Source: Burkholderia sp. (GTDB lineage: Bacteria; Pseudomonadota; Gammaproteobacteria; Burkholderiales; Burkholderiaceae). Taken from it: 16,171 nt of DNA. The notes beneath the pieces are model-generated. The model searched no databases. It saw nothing but the letters and a program-made list of their open reading frames with translations, and was not told where the DNA came from. The stretch covers positions 1 to 16,171 of the forward strand of contig JASLEG010000332.1 of the NCBI GenBank assembly GCA_030151225.1. The letters run 5' to 3'. A program made the position numbers and the translations under genes. Below, piece by piece: positions 14,705 through 16,171 of this stretch (within the stretch, counting starts at the first letter, position 1; each line of letters starts with the position of its first letter).

Positions 14705-15955
14705 ATGGCACTCATCGTACATAAATACGGCGGCACCTCGATGGGCTCGGTCGAGCGCATCAAGAACGTCGCGAAACGCGTCGCGAAATGGCATCGGGCC
14801 GGCCACCAGCTGGTGGTCGTGCCGTCGGCGATGTCCGGCGAAACGAACCGTCTGCTCGGCCTCGCGAAGGAAATCTCGAGCCAGGCCGATCCGCGCGAAC
14901 TCGACATGATCGCGTCGACGGGCGAGCAGGTCAGCGTGGGGCTGCTCGCCATCGCGCTGCAGGAAATCGGCGTGCCCGCCGTCAGCTACGCGGGCTGGCA
15001 AGTGCCGATCAAGACCGACAGCGCCTTCACGAAGGCCCGCATCCAGTCGATCGACGATGCGCGCGTGAAGCAGGATCTCGCGGCGGGCAAGGTGGTGATG
15101 ATCACCGGCTTCCAGGGCGTGGATCCGAGCGGCAACATCACGACGCTGGGCCGTGGCGGCTCGGACACGTCGGCGGTGGCGGTGGCCGCGGCGCTGGGCG
15201 CCGAGGAATGCCTGATCTACACGGACGTCGACGGCGTGTACACGACCGATCCGCGCGTGGTGGACGGCGCGCGCCGCCTCGACCGCGTCACCTTCGAGGA
15301 AATGCTGGAAATGGCCAGCCTCGGCTCCAAGGTGCTGCAGATCCGCTCGGTGGAATTCGCCGGCAAGTACCGCGTCAAGACGCGCGTGCTGTCGAGCCTG
15401 ACCGATCCCCTGATTGCGCTCGATGAAGAAATGACGTCGGGCACCCTGATTACTTTTGAAGAAGACGAGACCATGGAAAAGGCAGTCATTTCCGGCATCG
15501 CATTTCAGCGCGACGAAGCGCGAATCGTGGTGATGGGCGTGCCCGACAAGCCCGGCATCGCCTACCAGATCCTGGGCCCGGTGGCCGACGCGAACATCGA
15601 CGTCGACATGATCATCCAGAACCAGAGCGTGGCCGGCAAGACCGACTTCACGTTCACGGTGGGCCGTGGCGACTACCAGAAGGCGATGGACATCCTGACC
15701 AATCAGGTCAAGGGCCACGTGAACGCGGAGCAGGTGCTCGGCGATCCGAAGGTGTCGAAGGTGTCGGTGGTGGGCGTGGGCATGCGTTCGCACGTCGGCG
15801 TGGCCAGCACGGCGTTCCGCACGCTGTCGGAAGAGGGCATCAACATCCAGATGATCTCGACCTCCGAAATCAAGATTTCGGTGCTGATCGACGAGAAGTA
15901 CATGGAACTGGCCGTGCGCGCGCTGCACAAGGCGTTCGAGCTGGATCAGGCGTAA
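14705..15955 (+). CDS. lysC: Aspartate kinase
   Basis: Aspartokinase phosphorylates aspartate, the first step to lysine, threonine, methionine and diaminopimelate. The 416-residue protein is a monofunctional enzyme of the short class. The catalytic domain has KYGGTS (7-12), VVPSAMSGETNRL (38-50), ASTGEQVS (70-77), and the ATP-site TTLGRGGSDTSAVA (146-159) with YTDVDGVYTTDPR. Two ACT domains fill residues about 265-416 and normally bind lysine and threonine for feedback inhibition. Homologues begin MALIVHKYGGTSMGS, so the ATG at 14705 is chosen; an ATG at 14699 would add Met-Thr. The ribosome site is poor for both. An internal ATG at 15473 could give a separate regulatory subunit. Confidence 0.97.
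   Translation: MALIVHKYGGTSMGSVERIKNVAKRVAKWHRAGHQLVVVPSAMSGETNRLLGLAKEISSQADPRELDMIASTGEQVSVGLLAIALQEIGVPAVSYAGWQVPIKTDSAFTKARIQSIDDARVKQDLAAGKVVMITGFQGVDPSGNITTLGRGGSDTSAVAVAAALGAEECLIYTDVDGVYTTDPRVVDGARRLDRVTFEEMLEMASLGSKVLQIRSVEFAGKYRVKTRVLSSLTDPLIALDEEMTSGTLITFEEDETMEKAVISGIAFQRDEARIVVMGVPDKPGIAYQILGPVADANIDVDMIIQNQSVAGKTDFTFTVGRGDYQKAMDILTNQVKGHVNAEQVLGDPKVSKVSVVGVGMRSHVGVASTAFRTLSEEGINIQMISTSEIKISVLIDEKYMELAVRALHKAFELDQA
15473..15955 (+). other. Possible internal start giving a separate ACT-domain (beta) subunit of LysC
   Basis: The codon for Met257 follows a purine-rich stretch (GAAGAAGACGAG) and begins MEKAVISGIA. In Corynebacterium and Bacillus the aspartokinase beta subunit starts at this same place in the protein from an internal start. 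The purine stretch has AG-rich but not optimal ribosome-site spacing. Use of the site is inferred from position only. Confidence 0.35.
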
Positions 15956-15970
15956 GCCGCGAGCGCCGCG

Positions 15971-16016
15971 CCAGGTGGATGTTTCGGCAAAAAAAGCGTG
16001 TCGAAACATTTGACCT
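15971..16016 (+). terminator. Possible lysC terminator hairpin
   Basis: ATGTTTCG (15979-15986) pairs with CGAAACAT (16002-16009). An outer CAGGT/ACCTG helix extends it with small internal mismatches. The 15-base loop contains seven A residues. There is no T-run after the stem, so on the plus strand this is a weak case; the 3' arm also overlaps the -35 of the tRNA promoter. Confidence 0.35.
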
Positions 16017-16038
16017 GAGCGCTGTGTCCGGATAGAAT
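16010..16038 (+). promoter_or_regulatory. Promoter of tRNA-Ser
   Basis: TTGACC (16010-16015) and TAGAAT (16033-16038) are spaced by exactly 17 bases and lie 43 bases before the tRNA, with A/T richness unlike the surroundings. This is the best sigma-70 match in the window. Confidence 0.75.
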
Positions 16039-16081
16039 TTCGTTCTCGTCGCGCTGCCTCCCTGGCGCGAGCGAAAGTTTG

Positions 16082-16171
16082 GGAGACGTGGCCGAGAGGT
16101 CGAAGGCACTCCCCTGCTAAGGGAGCATCTGGGCCAAAACCTGGATCGAGGGTTCGAATCCCTCCGTCTCC
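16082..16171 (+). tRNA. tRNA-Ser (anticodon GCU), missing the last bases at the window edge
   Basis: The acceptor arm GGAGACG (16082-16088) pairs with CGTCTCC at the window end (16165-16171). The anticodon stem CTCCC/GGGAG (16109-16113, 16121-16125) encloses CTGCTAA, with anticodon GCT at 16116-16118, which reads AGC and AGU serine codons. A long variable arm follows (about 16127-16145), as expected for serine tRNA, then the T-arm with GGTTCGAATCC. The discriminator base and any encoded CCA lie beyond the window. Confidence 0.95.

Overview
This is a very GC-rich stretch of chromosome. Its gene order and protein sequences match the betaproteobacterial genus Burkholderia. The run suhB - trmJ - cysE - lpxH - ppiB - ppiA - TPR protein - cysS - DNA glycosylase - accA - tilS - lysC - tRNA-Ser is a conserved housekeeping block there. 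Placement near the plant-associated B. glumae/gladioli/plantarii group is only a guess, based on memory of protein similarity and on the pseudogenes.

Layout. 1-120: probable tail of an unidentified gene. 141-1190: aliphatic amidase amiE (+). 1192-3132: a decayed sugar-acid uptake locus. It holds an IclR-type regulator wrecked by an internal deletion, a frameshift and two stops (-), and a divergent 2-keto-3-deoxygluconate permease, kdgT, with a one-base frameshift near its end (+). The control region between them keeps two related inverted repeats that look like operators. 3221-3841: HAD-IB phosphatase (+). It converges on suhB (3951-4772, -), with a perfect 15-bp hairpin between them. 5129-5938: tRNA methyltransferase trmJ (+). 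6051-6437: remnant of cysE, whose catalytic beta-helix has been deleted. 6471-9243: a minus-strand cluster of a secreted TPR protein, periplasmic ppiA, cytoplasmic ppiB and lpxH. 9475-15955: plus-strand genes cysS, an AlkA-like glycosylase, accA, tilS and lysC. 16082-16171: tRNA-Ser(GCU), cut by the window edge just before its discriminator base, with a good sigma-70 promoter upstream.

Functionally most of the window is core metabolism: tRNA charging and modification (cysS, tilS, trmJ, tRNA-Ser), lipid A synthesis (lpxH), fatty acid synthesis (accA), the aspartate amino acid pathway (lysC), protein folding (ppiA, ppiB) and base-excision repair. The left third is accessory catabolism, covering amide hydrolysis and ketodeoxygluconate uptake, and part of it is being lost. 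I see no mobile element, CRISPR array, phage gene or novel defence-type system. The most notable signals are three broken genes (regulator, kdgT, cysE), two of which carry in-frame internal deletions, the surviving operator-like palindromes, and several strong intercistronic hairpins.
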